Shown here: positions 1 to 8,153 of the stretch, piece by piece
Numbering within the stretch: position 1 is the first letter of the stretch
Layout: each line of letters begins with the position of its first letter
Assembly (NCBI RefSeq): GCF_004798965.1
Contig: NZ_SDSD01000003.1
Coordinates: 1-64,000 of the forward strand
Length of the DNA stretch: 64,000 nt
Direction of reading: 5' to 3'
Source of the DNA: Onishia niordana
Lineage (GTDB): Bacteria > Pseudomonadota > Gammaproteobacteria > Pseudomonadales > Halomonadaceae
Made by a program: the position numbers and the translations under genes
The notes under the pieces: generated by a model
Told to the model about the DNA's origin: nothing
The model's database searches: none
The model's input: the letters and a program-made list of their open reading frames with translations, nothing else

Positions 1-30
1 CTCCATGCGAGAGTAGGTCATCGTCAGGCA
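1..30 (+). rRNA. rrf: 5S ribosomal RNA, 3' end only
   Basis: The first ~30 bases (ctccatgcgagagtaggtca, then tcgtcaggca) match the conserved 3' end of gammaproteobacterial 5S rRNA. They are followed after a short spacer by a strong terminator, as expected at the end of an rRNA operon. The exact 3' end is estimated from the terminal stem base pairing; the rest of the gene lies before the window. Confidence 0.85.
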
Positions 31-43
31 CTTACACTGAAAG

Positions 44-74
44 AACCCCGGCCCTCACAGGCCGGGGTTTTTTT
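44..74 (+). terminator. Intrinsic terminator of the rRNA operon
   Basis: A perfect 10-base stem AACCCCGGCC / GGCCGGGGTT with a six-base loop is followed directly by a run of T (68-74). It closes the rRNA transcript that ends with the 5S gene. Confidence 0.93.
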
Positions 75-173
75 ATGTCGACAAATAAATCTCTAACTCG
101 CGTATAATGCGACTAAAGTCTAAATCCTTGTGCATCGCCTGTGGCCAAGGAAAGAATTTGGTAAGAATCGCAT

Positions 174-623
174 TTGGAGAGTACCTTGACGTTGACCACT
201 CCGGCCTTACTGTTCCCCGCTATATCCCTGTTGTTGCTCGCGTATACGAATCGTTTCCTGAGCCTGGCCCAGCTGATTCGCAAGCTGGCAGAACAGGAAC
301 GGAATTCGCATCATGAGGTGGCAGCGCGCCAAATTCTGTTGTTGCGCCAACGCATCACCCTGACCAAGCGCATGCAGATGGCAGGGGTGTTCAGCTTCTT
401 GCTGTGTACGCTTTCGATGTTTGCGCTCTTCTTGTCTCTTGAGTTGTTCGGCATGGTGCTGTTTGGCATCAGTCTGATCAGTTTGTCGGTATCGTTAGTC
501 TTCTCGCTCTGGGAAGTAATGATTTCAACCAACGCTCTCAACGTGCAGTTGCAGGACATTGAAGCCCTGGAGCGTCACAAATCGCCTCTGAGCGACAAGG
601 TATCGAGCGCTGATGATCGTTGA
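174..623 (+). CDS. DUF2721 family membrane protein
   Basis: 149-residue protein of the DUF2721 family, whose function is unknown. The N-terminus (TPALLFPAISLLLLAYTNRF) is the family hallmark and forms a first membrane helix. A charged segment (about residues 30-65) follows, then two more hydrophobic helices (about 68-115), giving a three-helix inner-membrane protein with a short charged tail. It is the first gene after the rRNA terminator and precedes rlmM by ~80 bases on the same strand. Assignment to the family is firm; nothing in the sequence shows a biochemical role. Confidence 0.8.
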   Translation: MESTLTLTTPALLFPAISLLLLAYTNRFLSLAQLIRKLAEQERNSHHEVAARQILLLRQRITLTKRMQMAGVFSFLLCTLSMFALFLSLELFGMVLFGISLISLSVSLVFSLWEVMISTNALNVQLQDIEALERHKSPLSDKVSSADDR

Positions 624-704
624 TGTGCGGGAGTTCATGTCGGGGGATCGGCTTGTGGCCTTGGCAGGCGACGGCTAGACTAGCGCCCCTTAATAGGAGG
701 CTAC

Positions 705-1772
705 ATGATTTCCCAGCAGTTGCTGCTCTATTGCCGTCCGGGATTCGAGAATGACCTCAGCGCAGAGGTTGCCCACAAGACGGCTCACCTAGGCTGGTCA
801 GGTTACCCTCAGGCAACGCCAAACGGCGGGTTCGTGCGCTTTATTCTTACTGGTGACGAACCCGCTAATGCGTTGCATCGCGAGATGCCTCTTGAGTCCC
901 TGGTGTTTGCTCGACAGAGCTTGATAGCCCTTACACCCCTTGAGGACCTGTCCCGGGATGACCGTCTGACGCCCATCATCGAGCAGGTGGCAGCCAGTGG
1001 CTGGAGCTTCGAAAGCCTGTGGCAGGAAACCCCGGACACCAATGATGGCAAGGCTTTGAGCGGCCTGATCAAGGCGCTCACGCGTCCGCTCGAATCTACC
1101 TTGAAAAAGCGGGGTGCTCTCCGGCGAAAGGCCGGTGGACGGCGCCTGCATCTCTATTGGACAGCGGGCGATAGCGTGCAGATAGGTATGAGTTTTCCGG
1201 GCAATCGCAGCGAGCGGCTGGGGGGCATCTTGCGACTGCGCTCTCCCAAGGATGCGCCTAGCCGCTCGACCCTCAAGCTTGAAGAGGCTTGGCATGTCTT
1301 TGTGCCGCGTGAGGAGTGGCAAATCAGACTAGGGGAGGGCATGCAGGCCGCCGATCTCGGCGCAGCGCCGGGCGGCTGGACTTGGCAGCTGGTGCAGCAA
1401 GGCATGTATGTCTACGCGATTGATAACGGACCAATGGACAAGGGGCTAATGGCGACCGGTCAGGTCGATCATCTCCGAGAAGACGGCTTTACCTGGGCAC
1501 CTCCCAATCGCCTCGACTGGCTGGTTTGCGATATCGTCGACAAGCCGATTCGTGTAGTACAGATGGTAGAGCGCTGGCTAATTAAACGTTGGTGTCGCGA
1601 GGCAGTGTTCAATCTCAAGCTCCCGATGAAACAACGCTGGGCTGAAGTTTCACGGTGTCTGTCACGACTGGATGAGCAGCTCAAGCAGGCCGGTGTAGCA
1701 GCCGATATCCGCTGTCGTCATTTATATCATGACCGGGAAGAGGTTACCGTCCATGTGCGCCTGAAGCACTAA
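705..1772 (+). CDS. rlmM: 23S rRNA 2'-O-ribose C2498 methyltransferase RlmM
   Basis: 355-residue SAM-dependent enzyme that methylates the 2'-OH of C2498 in 23S rRNA. It has an N-terminal THUMP-like RNA-binding half (about 1-170), a linker with the family stretch FPGNRSERLGGILRLR, and a C-terminal Rossmann methyltransferase domain. The SAM-binding motif is DLGAAPGGWTW (about 219-229), and a conserved NLKLPMKQRW segment lies near the C-terminus. Length matches the family (~355-365). The start ATG is preceded by AGGAGG (694-699). Proximity to the rRNA operon is suggestive but probably coincidental. Confidence 0.95.
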   Translation: MISQQLLLYCRPGFENDLSAEVAHKTAHLGWSGYPQATPNGGFVRFILTGDEPANALHREMPLESLVFARQSLIALTPLEDLSRDDRLTPIIEQVAASGWSFESLWQETPDTNDGKALSGLIKALTRPLESTLKKRGALRRKAGGRRLHLYWTAGDSVQIGMSFPGNRSERLGGILRLRSPKDAPSRSTLKLEEAWHVFVPREEWQIRLGEGMQAADLGAAPGGWTWQLVQQGMYVYAIDNGPMDKGLMATGQVDHLREDGFTWAPPNRLDWLVCDIVDKPIRVVQMVERWLIKRWCREAVFNLKLPMKQRWAEVSRCLSRLDEQLKQAGVAADIRCRHLYHDREEVTVHVRLKH

Positions 1773-1849
1773 GCGGGCGTACGATGATGGTAATGGGCTC
1801 CAAGGTGTACAGAGCCCATTCTTGGCATGGTGACCTAGAGTCGTAATAC

Positions 1850-2134
1850 TCAGCAGTGCTCGTAGAGGCTGACCTCCTCGTCTTCGACGAGCAGGGGCAA
1901 GACGTATTGCATGACCTGTTCGCGTTCGGTGCTTCGGTACCAGGTTTTCCAGGCGGCGAGATCACGCCATTGGGTAATCAGAAGGCGTCGCTCGGGATAA
2001 TGTCGTTCGCACAGGCTTTCGCCGGCAATGAATCCGTTGGCGTTGATCGAAGCTCGCATGGCACTGCGCGCCGCCAGGTCGTATTCTTCCTCGAGTCCAG
2101 GCATGATGCGGCGCCTGATGAGTACTTTTATCAT
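1850..2134 (-). CDS. Antibiotic biosynthesis monooxygenase (ABM) domain protein
   Basis: 94-residue single-domain protein with the ferredoxin-like ABM fold pattern: MIKVLIRRRIMPG at the N-terminus, a central helix ending in GFIAGESLCE, then RRLLITQWRDLAAWKTWYRS. Family members are small dimeric proteins that include quinol or haem-acting monooxygenases and many enzymes of unknown substrate, so the function is not specified here. It is divergent from tusA, with only ~58 bases between the two starts, so the promoters overlap or face each other. Confidence 0.8.
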   Translation of the reverse strand: MIKVLIRRRIMPGLEEEYDLAARSAMRASINANGFIAGESLCERHYPERRLLITQWRDLAAWKTWYRSTEREQVMQYVLPLLVEDEEVSLYEHC

Positions 2135-2191
2135 GGTACTGATCCATCTCCTTCAACGTAATCTTTCACCTGGCCCCCAAGTGAGAAGCCA

Positions 2192-2443
2192 ATGCCCGAT
2201 TACCCTGACAACCTGCCTGATCACACCGTCGAAATGGACACCAGTGGTCTTTACTGCCCAGAGCCCATCATGATGATGCACAACAAGGTGCGTGACATGA
2301 GTCAGGGCGAGATTCTCAAGGTGGTCGCTACCGACCCGGCAACGACCCGGGACATCCCGAAGTTCTGCAGTTTTCTGGGCCACGAACTTATTTATCAGCA
2401 CGAGAGCGAACAGACGTATCTTTATCTAATTCGCCTCGGCTAA
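2192..2443 (+). CDS. tusA: Sulfurtransferase TusA
   Basis: 83-residue TusA/SirA-family protein. TusA accepts persulfide sulfur from IscS and passes it into the relay that leads to 2-thiolation of tRNA wobble uridine. The CPEP motif with the catalytic cysteine (about Cys22, in [11 protein letters not shown]) is present, as are the later [13 protein letters not shown] and terminal LIRL segments. Length matches the family. Transcribed divergently from the ABM-domain gene. Confidence 0.94.
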   Translation: MPDYPDNLPDHTVEMDTSGLYCPEPIMMMHNKVRDMSQGEILKVVATDPATTRDIPKFCSFLGHELIYQHESEQTYLYLIRLG

Positions 2444-2482
2444 CCGCCAAGTGTAACTCGTCGCTATCTGCCTCATTGGCGA

Positions 2483-3169
2483 TCAATGACTGACCATCAA
2501 TGCCAGTGCCTCCAACGTCGCTGGATCTTCTTGCTTGATCCGGTTGGCGATAACCCGCTGGAAAAAGTACACCACTTGGTGGCGGCTATGGCCGGCATAC
2601 AGGCAGGCGTCTCCTGCCACCACTGGGGTCGACTCTATGAGATGTTCGTCTACTAGTAATGCTTCGATTTCGCCACTGTTGTAGAGCCGCCAGCCGAATA
2701 CCTGCTTGAGTTGCCAGGGTTCATTTTCGTCATCCATGCACAGGGCGTGAGTGCCCAAGGTGTCCGGAAGCTGCTGGATCAAGGTCGATTCAAATGTTTC
2801 TTCGTAGTCGAAATAGGCGGCGGCATGCTCTAGTTCGTAAACCTTGTGGTCAGGGGCGCTTTGGAAGACCTCGTCGGTTTCTGGGTCTCGGTACCCAACG
2901 AAATTACCGCATTGGGGATCATCCAACTGGTGGCAGGGCGTCAGGGCCTCCATCCATGGCACCAGGCCTACGACTTCCCCGTCTTCGCGCATGCCCCAAG
3001 CGAGAAGCGGCATGCTGTAAAACGTATCCGGGTCAGAAGCCAGTTGGTAGAGCATTTCCAGCCCATCCAGTTCCGGAGATAACCGGACTAGCCGTTTTTT
3101 GGCGCGTTGCCGCTTTCGCATGGTATCCAGGTCGATGACCTGAGCGGGGCGGGACATCGGAATTCCCAT
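2483..3169 (-). CDS. Conserved hypothetical protein, acidic, 228 residues
   Basis: No family is recognised. The frame extends further upstream, but the start at 3169 (MGIPMSRPAQ) is chosen because AAGGAGGG lies six bases before it. The protein has a short basic region near the N-terminus (KRQRAKKRLVRLSPEL) and then an acidic, globular sequence with no signal peptide or membrane helix. A cytoplasmic protein is likely. It is convergent with tusA, with only 39 bases between the two stop codons. Confidence 0.6.
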   Translation of the reverse strand: MGIPMSRPAQVIDLDTMRKRQRAKKRLVRLSPELDGLEMLYQLASDPDTFYSMPLLAWGMREDGEVVGLVPWMEALTPCHQLDDPQCGNFVGYRDPETDEVFQSAPDHKVYELEHAAAYFDYEETFESTLIQQLPDTLGTHALCMDDENEPWQLKQVFGWRLYNSGEIEALLVDEHLIESTPVVAGDACLYAGHSRHQVVYFFQRVIANRIKQEDPATLEALALMVSH

Positions 3170-3256
3170 CACAACCCTCCTTAAGCGCGTCATCACGGCA
3201 TTTAACTGGCCTAGCTTTACTATTAGCACAATCGGTGTATGAAAGTTAAGCCTTCC

Positions 3257-4378
3257 TTATGTCGCCTTGTCATTGCTGCAGAGGCGTAATAGGCGTAACC
3301 AGTGCCTGCGATGGGTATCCCGGGCGTTGAGATAGCGTTGCCAGGGAGCTGTGGGATTGTTCAATGACAGCCACCGATGGCGATATTCAGTGATCGCTTC
3401 GCGGTCCACCTGCTGTGCGTTGAGTAGGGCCTCGACGGCACCTAGCCAGGTGCCGGCCAGCCGGCTCAGCCCACCAAGGTAGGAGTGGAGTTCATTTTCG
3501 ACATAGTCTTTGACGGTATCCAGGCGGCTGACATCTACTAGTGGGCAAGAGGTTGTTGTCTCAGCGGCAGCATACAGGCGATTCGCTTCTTCGAGTCGCA
3601 GGCTTGCCAGCTGCAGGCTGCGTAATACCTGAGCAGTCAGAGGAGCCTCGCGCAATGTCTTTAGGTGTTGCTCAAGCGTGGCGGAATCGGGTTGCCAGTC
3701 AGTATCAAGTTGCCGGGTGGTCATGGTGCGCAGGTAGTGCAGTGCCGCTAGTGCTTCAGTGGGGATGGCAAGTGCATCCGGAGGCAGTGGGCCACTCGCT
3801 CGGGAAAAGCTGCCGACCCACTCCTCAGACGAGAAGAGGGCATTCCAGCTTGCCATCGGCATACGCTCGGCCTTGGTGCGGGTCAGTCGTTCCAAGCGCT
3901 GGCGATCTTCGTCATCCAACTGCTGTGCCACGTCCGAATTAGTGCAGGCCTCGAGGCGACGCCATAGCTTGAGCTCATATAGCCAGCGCTGGCTGGGGGC
4001 GGCTACCTTGCCGAGCTGGTTGTTACGGTTGGCGACCAGCACGCCTATTCGGCACTCACGAAGGGCATACATATCGAGCATGCCCTCTCTGATGTCCGGA
4101 AGCTCGAACAGACGGTCATCAGCATCGGGAAAGGCTGGAATGTTGGTGGGCGAGGCCGGCGTCGGGGGGCTAGCGTCCAAAGCAGTCGCGAGGCGTTGCT
4201 GGTATGTTGTGAAGAGCGCATCAGCCTCCTTGCCACGCTCGCAGCCGGTGAGCGAAAGCCCCAAGGCAATCAATAGTCCGAGCCATATGAAAAGGCAGGT
4301 TATAGGCTTCTTGCTGAAGCGCCAGGGTTCACGTCTTTCTATGTGATCACTAGTTTGACTGAATCGTGCGCTCTCCAT
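3257..4378 (-). CDS. DUF3080 family lipoprotein
   Basis: 373-residue protein. A basic N-terminal region precedes a hydrophobic segment (about 28-44) that ends in the lipobox LTGC, so it is exported and lipidated. The mature part resembles the DUF3080 family of gammaproteobacteria, with the conserved ALRECRIGVLVANRNNQLGK and RWLYELKLWRRLEAC stretches. Its function is unknown. The start overlaps the end of the upstream MATE gene by 29 bases, so the two are probably cotranscribed and translationally coupled. Confidence 0.8.
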   Translation of the reverse strand: MESARFSQTSDHIERREPWRFSKKPITCLFIWLGLLIALGLSLTGCERGKEADALFTTYQQRLATALDASPPTPASPTNIPAFPDADDRLFELPDIREGMLDMYALRECRIGVLVANRNNQLGKVAAPSQRWLYELKLWRRLEACTNSDVAQQLDDEDRQRLERLTRTKAERMPMASWNALFSSEEWVGSFSRASGPLPPDALAIPTEALAALHYLRTMTTRQLDTDWQPDSATLEQHLKTLREAPLTAQVLRSLQLASLRLEEANRLYAAAETTTSCPLVDVSRLDTVKDYVENELHSYLGGLSRLAGTWLGAVEALLNAQQVDREAITEYRHRWLSLNNPTAPWQRYLNARDTHRRHWLRLLRLCSNDKAT

Positions 4379-5813
4379 TGCTCACCGCCTTGCTGATTGT
4401 CTGGAGTCTCAAGCCCAGTAGCACGGCCGCCACCGTCAGGCCAGCCACCAGGCCGATCCAGTAGCCATGAACGCCGAGCGGGGCTTCAAGACCGGGCAGT
4501 GCGCCAATACCCAGCAAGTGTCCCCCACCAAGTCCGACCAGCCAATAGGCGATCAGCGTGATGATCATGATGATGCGCGTGTCCTTGTAGCCGCGCAGTG
4601 CGCCGGCCATGTTCACCTGCAAGGAGTCGGAAATCTGATAGATCATGGCCAGGCCGATAAGTGAGAGCGCGACCTCTTGTACCTCTGTGTTGTGGGTATA
4701 AAGCGCCAGCACGGGCTCTGCGGCGAGCCACAGAATCACGTTGTTGAGTAGCGCGATCAAGAGGCTGAGGGCAATGCCATGCCAGGCAACGAAGCGAGCC
4801 ATGCTCAGATAGCCGGCCCCTAGTGTGTTGCCAACGCGAACTGTCAGTGCCATGCCAAGTGACAGCGGCAGCATGAACAGGAGCGAGGTGACGTTTAGGG
4901 CAACCTGGTGTGCCGAGACGACCACCTCACCGAGGCTGGCGATAAACAGCGCGATCAAGGTGAACAGGGTGACCTCGACAAAGATCGATACGCCAATCGG
5001 TACGCCGACAAAAAGCAGTTCACGGATATGGCCAACGTGTGGCCTTGTCAGCGACTGCCACAGCGCCACCGATCCATAGGCACGACTTTGGCGCGTATAT
5101 AGCAGCATGGCCAATGCCATGGCCCACATCGAGATCGCCGTGGCGATGCCGCAACCAAGAGCGCCTAGGGCAGGCAGAGTCTTGATGGTGGCTGGTAACT
5201 GCTCGCCGAAAAGCTCGACCAGGCCGGGACCGCCGTGAATGAGCAAATAGTTGAAGGGAATGTTAACGGCGAGCCCCAGAAGGCTGATCCAAAGTGCCGG
5301 GCGGGTATGATTCATGCCATCGGAGAAGGCCCGCAGCGCCATGAAGAGTGCCGAGCCGGGCATGCCGAAGGCCACGGCAGCCAGGTAGGCCGAGGAGCGT
5401 TCGGCGACAGCCGGCGGCACACTCATCCAGGTGAAAATCGGCATCACCGCCTGATGCAGTAATACGGCAACGATCAGTCCCATCGCCAGTGCGATCCATA
5501 GCCCTTGGTGGACACGGGAACGGATGGTCTCGGTGCGTTCTGCACCAAGTAGCTGAGCAACGATGGGCGTCAGCCCCATCAGCGTACCGGCCATGAACAG
5601 CATCAGCGGTAGCCAGAGGCTAGAGCCCACCGAGACGGCGGCCAGGTCGGTCGCACTGAGCCGACCTGTCATGATGACATCGACGGTGCTCATGCCAGCC
5701 TGGGCGAGTTGCGCACCACAGATGGGCAAGGCCAGCCCCATCAGCAAGCGGGTCTGTGTATACCACCGGGACAGCGAGGTGGGAGAGGACAACGACAACT
5801 CCTTTTCAATCAT
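4350..5813 (-). CDS. MATE-family multidrug/Na+ antiporter (NorM-like)
   Basis: 487-residue integral membrane protein with about 12 hydrophobic helices. It is a multidrug and toxic-compound extrusion transporter, which exports cationic compounds in exchange for Na+ or H+. The N-terminal MATE segment (LALPICGAQLAQAGMSTVDVI) and the second-half repeat (GVPIGVSIFVEVTLFTLIAL) are both clear. The start at 5813 (MIEKELSLSS) is preferred over a longer frame because the extra 40 residues are basic and non-hydrophobic. It is divergent from epmC and followed by the overlapping DUF3080 gene. Confidence 0.88.
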   Translation of the reverse strand: MIEKELSLSSPTSLSRWYTQTRLLMGLALPICGAQLAQAGMSTVDVIMTGRLSATDLAAVSVGSSLWLPLMLFMAGTLMGLTPIVAQLLGAERTETIRSRVHQGLWIALAMGLIVAVLLHQAVMPIFTWMSVPPAVAERSSAYLAAVAFGMPGSALFMALRAFSDGMNHTRPALWISLLGLAVNIPFNYLLIHGGPGLVELFGEQLPATIKTLPALGALGCGIATAISMWAMALAMLLYTRQSRAYGSVALWQSLTRPHVGHIRELLFVGVPIGVSIFVEVTLFTLIALFIASLGEVVVSAHQVALNVTSLLFMLPLSLGMALTVRVGNTLGAGYLSMARFVAWHGIALSLLIALLNNVILWLAAEPVLALYTHNTEVQEVALSLIGLAMIYQISDSLQVNMAGALRGYKDTRIIMIITLIAYWLVGLGGGHLLGIGALPGLEAPLGVHGYWIGLVAGLTVAAVLLGLRLQTISKAVSNGERTIQSN

Positions 5814-5924
5814 GGCTGTTAGCCCCTTCCTGGGGCGGAACCGTAGTCTAGCAATCGGCAGTGGTTTTCGCTTGGCCACCAGGCCCTTATACTGCGCTTC
5901 GTCGTTTCGCCACCCGGAGTTGCT

Positions 5925-6491
5925 GTGCCCCATCGCCTAGAGGACGTCATCGCCCTGTTCGATGGCCTCTTTTACCCCAGCTACCAGACCCGCCTAGTGC
6001 GTGGCGGCGATGAGCCGCTTTACCTGCCTGCGGATGCCGACTGCGAGCATCATCGCGTGATATTCGCGCGAGGCTTCTTTGCAAGCGTGCTTCACGAGGT
6101 TAGCCACTGGTGCATTGCGGGTGCACAGCGCCGCAAGCTTGAGGACTATGGCTACTGGTACTTGCCGGACGGCCGCGATTCCATGCAACAGCAAGCCTTT
6201 GAGGCAGTGGAAGTGGCCCCTCAGGCATTGGAACTGTTGTTCTCACGGGCCTGTGGACTGCCTTTCAACGTGAGCGTCGACAATCTGGGGGACGTGACGG
6301 TTGACCGGGAGGGATTCCGAACTCGGGTGGAGGCGCGGGCGACCCGAGTCGATGCCCAAGGGCTGCCTGAGCGCGCTCGGGCGTTTCGTGACGCTCTGCA
6401 AGCCTTCTATCTGGAAGGCCAGTCACTGCCCGCGGCGATCACCCTTGGACGCCGCAGGCTCGCGAAGCTGTGTGAGCACGACACGGCCTGA
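5925..6491 (+). CDS. epmC: Elongation factor P hydroxylase EpmC
   Basis: 188-residue protein of the EpmC (YfcM) family, which hydroxylates the lysylated Lys34 of elongation factor P as the last step of its modification. The metal-binding HEVSH motif (about 57-61) and the segment RRKLEDYGYWYLPDGR are family hallmarks. The start is a GTG codon (GTG CCC CAT). Length matches the family. EpmA and EpmB are not in this window. Confidence 0.92.
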   Translation: MPHRLEDVIALFDGLFYPSYQTRLVRGGDEPLYLPADADCEHHRVIFARGFFASVLHEVSHWCIAGAQRRKLEDYGYWYLPDGRDSMQQQAFEAVEVAPQALELLFSRACGLPFNVSVDNLGDVTVDREGFRTRVEARATRVDAQGLPERARAFRDALQAFYLEGQSLPAAITLGRRRLAKLCEHDTA

Positions 6492-6551
6492 ATGCCCCCT
6501 CGGCCTATTGCTGTTTGGGGTTGTTGGCTATTCAGGCTCTTGTGCCTCCGG

Positions 6552-7079
6552 CTAATCTTCCAGGTCGATGTCGTGACTGCCGTCATGGCCGAATTCAGTG
6601 TCTTCACCCAGTACAAGCCGGCGATGCAGCATCAACATGACTTCGACTTCCTGCTCAGGCCTCATTGGCTCCAGGCCCAGTTGGGCGAATAGCTCTCCAC
6701 GGGTACGTGACCATTCGCCGGGCGAAAGGTCTGGGTAGAGCGACTCGGCGGGTGCCATTTCGACGAAGGGATCTAGGCCGAAGGTCTCGAATAACCGCGA
6801 CAGCGCCGCTTCGTCATCGCTGACACCTGCTGTATAGAGCGTGGCATTGAAATGATCGGTTTCAAGCTCGCGGATCACATCAAGTGCACTGACCCCCAGG
6901 CTCTCAAGCTCTTCCTGGCTATAGTCGCCAAGCGCGACCATGTCGTCATCAAGCCAGTCGCTATCGGGCTGGATCAGGGTGTGTTTGATACGTCCGTCGC
7001 TCAGTGACCACGCGATCGCCAGCGGCAGACCGCCTTCTTCGCCGGTCTCGACGGCAATAAAGCCCGGAACATCGGCCAT
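6552..7079 (-). CDS. Hypothetical protein, possibly a degenerate DnaQ-like exonuclease fold
   Basis: 175-residue acidic cytoplasmic protein. The start ATG at 7079 sits one base after the stop of the preceding tatD gene, so translation is probably coupled. The N-terminal pattern (GFIAVETGEEGGLPLAIAWS, then an HTLIQP strand and a helical SQEELESLGVSALDVIREL) recalls the opening strands of DEDD 3'-5' exonucleases. However, the catalytic Asp-x-Glu is replaced by V-E-T, so an active nuclease is doubtful. This fold suggestion is inference from the pattern only. Confidence 0.6.
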   Translation of the reverse strand: MADVPGFIAVETGEEGGLPLAIAWSLSDGRIKHTLIQPDSDWLDDDMVALGDYSQEELESLGVSALDVIRELETDHFNATLYTAGVSDDEAALSRLFETFGLDPFVEMAPAESLYPDLSPGEWSRTRGELFAQLGLEPMRPEQEVEVMLMLHRRLVLGEDTEFGHDGSHDIDLED

Positions 7080-7080
7080 G

Positions 7081-7944
7081 TCAGGAATCCTTGTCAGCAG
7101 GTAGTCGGAAGAAGGTGCGGGCCGTGGCGGTCGTTGCCTCGGCCAGTGTTTGTTCATCGATGCCGCGCCAGTGGGCAATCTCGCGCACAATCCACGGCAG
7201 CAGGGCCGGCTCGTGACGACGCCCCTTGAGCTTGGCCGGTAGATTGCGCGGCACGAGATAGGGGCAGTCGGTCTCGACCATCAGTCGATCGAGCGGAATC
7301 TCGCGTACCAAATCGCGCAGGTGATGGCCACGCCGCTCATCGCATAGCCAGCCCGTGAGGCCGATGTGAAGATCCAGGTCGCGATAGCCATAGAGTGTCT
7401 CGCGCTCGCCGGTGAAGCAGTGCACCACTATTTGGCTGAGATCATCGCGCCAGGCATGAAGTATCTCCTGCATGCGCCGGCCGGCATCGCGCTCGTGGAC
7501 GAAAAGCGGCAAGCCGGATTGGGCAGCGAGCCCCAGTTGCGCCTCGAAGGCGCGCTCCTGATCAGCAGGAGTGGAGAAGTTGCGGTTGAAGTCGAGGCCG
7601 CATTCGCCGACCGCGACCACCTCTGGCTCTTGGTGCAGCGCTGCCATGGCGCGCGCAAGCTCGGGACTCCAGCTACTGGCATCGTGCGGATGGATGCCGG
7701 CGGTGGCATAGAGTCCCGGATACTGGCGGGCAAGTGCCACGGCTTGCTCGGCATGCTCGCGGTCAGTGCCGGTGAGAATCAGGGTGTCGACATGGGCGGC
7801 TCGCGCGCGATGAATCACCGCGTCGAGGTCGCGACCGAAGCTTTCATGAGTGAGGTTGGCGCCGATGTCCACTAGCGGGGCCGGGGAGCGAAAGCGCAGT
7901 GCCTCGGGCAATACGTCGTCGAAGGTGGCGGTGGAGTCGGCCAA
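7081..7944 (-). CDS. tatD: TatD-family metal-dependent hydrolase
   Basis: About 287 residues, a TIM-barrel hydrolase/DNase of the TatD family. The metal ligands are visible in order: DIGANLTHESF, AGIHPHD, GECGLDFNR, LFVHERDA, VVHCFTG and ETDCPYL. Family members act as Mg-dependent 3'-5' exonucleases or DNases. The start is uncertain. The frame is open further upstream, and TTG at 7944 is chosen for an AGGA eight bases before it. An ATG at 7998 without a ribosome-binding site is the alternative. Either way the N-terminus is some 20 residues longer than usual. It is followed immediately by the small acidic gene. Confidence 0.88.
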   Translation of the reverse strand: MADSTATFDDVLPEALRFRSPAPLVDIGANLTHESFGRDLDAVIHRARAAHVDTLILTGTDREHAEQAVALARQYPGLYATAGIHPHDASSWSPELARAMAALHQEPEVVAVGECGLDFNRNFSTPADQERAFEAQLGLAAQSGLPLFVHERDAGRRMQEILHAWRDDLSQIVVHCFTGERETLYGYRDLDLHIGLTGWLCDERRGHHLRDLVREIPLDRLMVETDCPYLVPRNLPAKLKGRRHEPALLPWIVREIAHWRGIDEQTLAEATTATARTFFRLPADKDS

Positions 7945-8153
7945 GGGGTATTTCCTATCGAAAAATGGGCAAGCATTGTACCCGCCCGGTGCCAACATGG
8001 TCACGTATGACACGCGATGCCGGTGAGTCTCATGGCAGGGGCGATGCAAGGGGCGATGCAAGGGCCGACGAATGGGTACCGTCCGCGGTACACTAGGGAT
8101 ACTAGTGCGTGCTTACGCGGCATGCCGAATGACGAACACCAAGAGGTAAGTGC

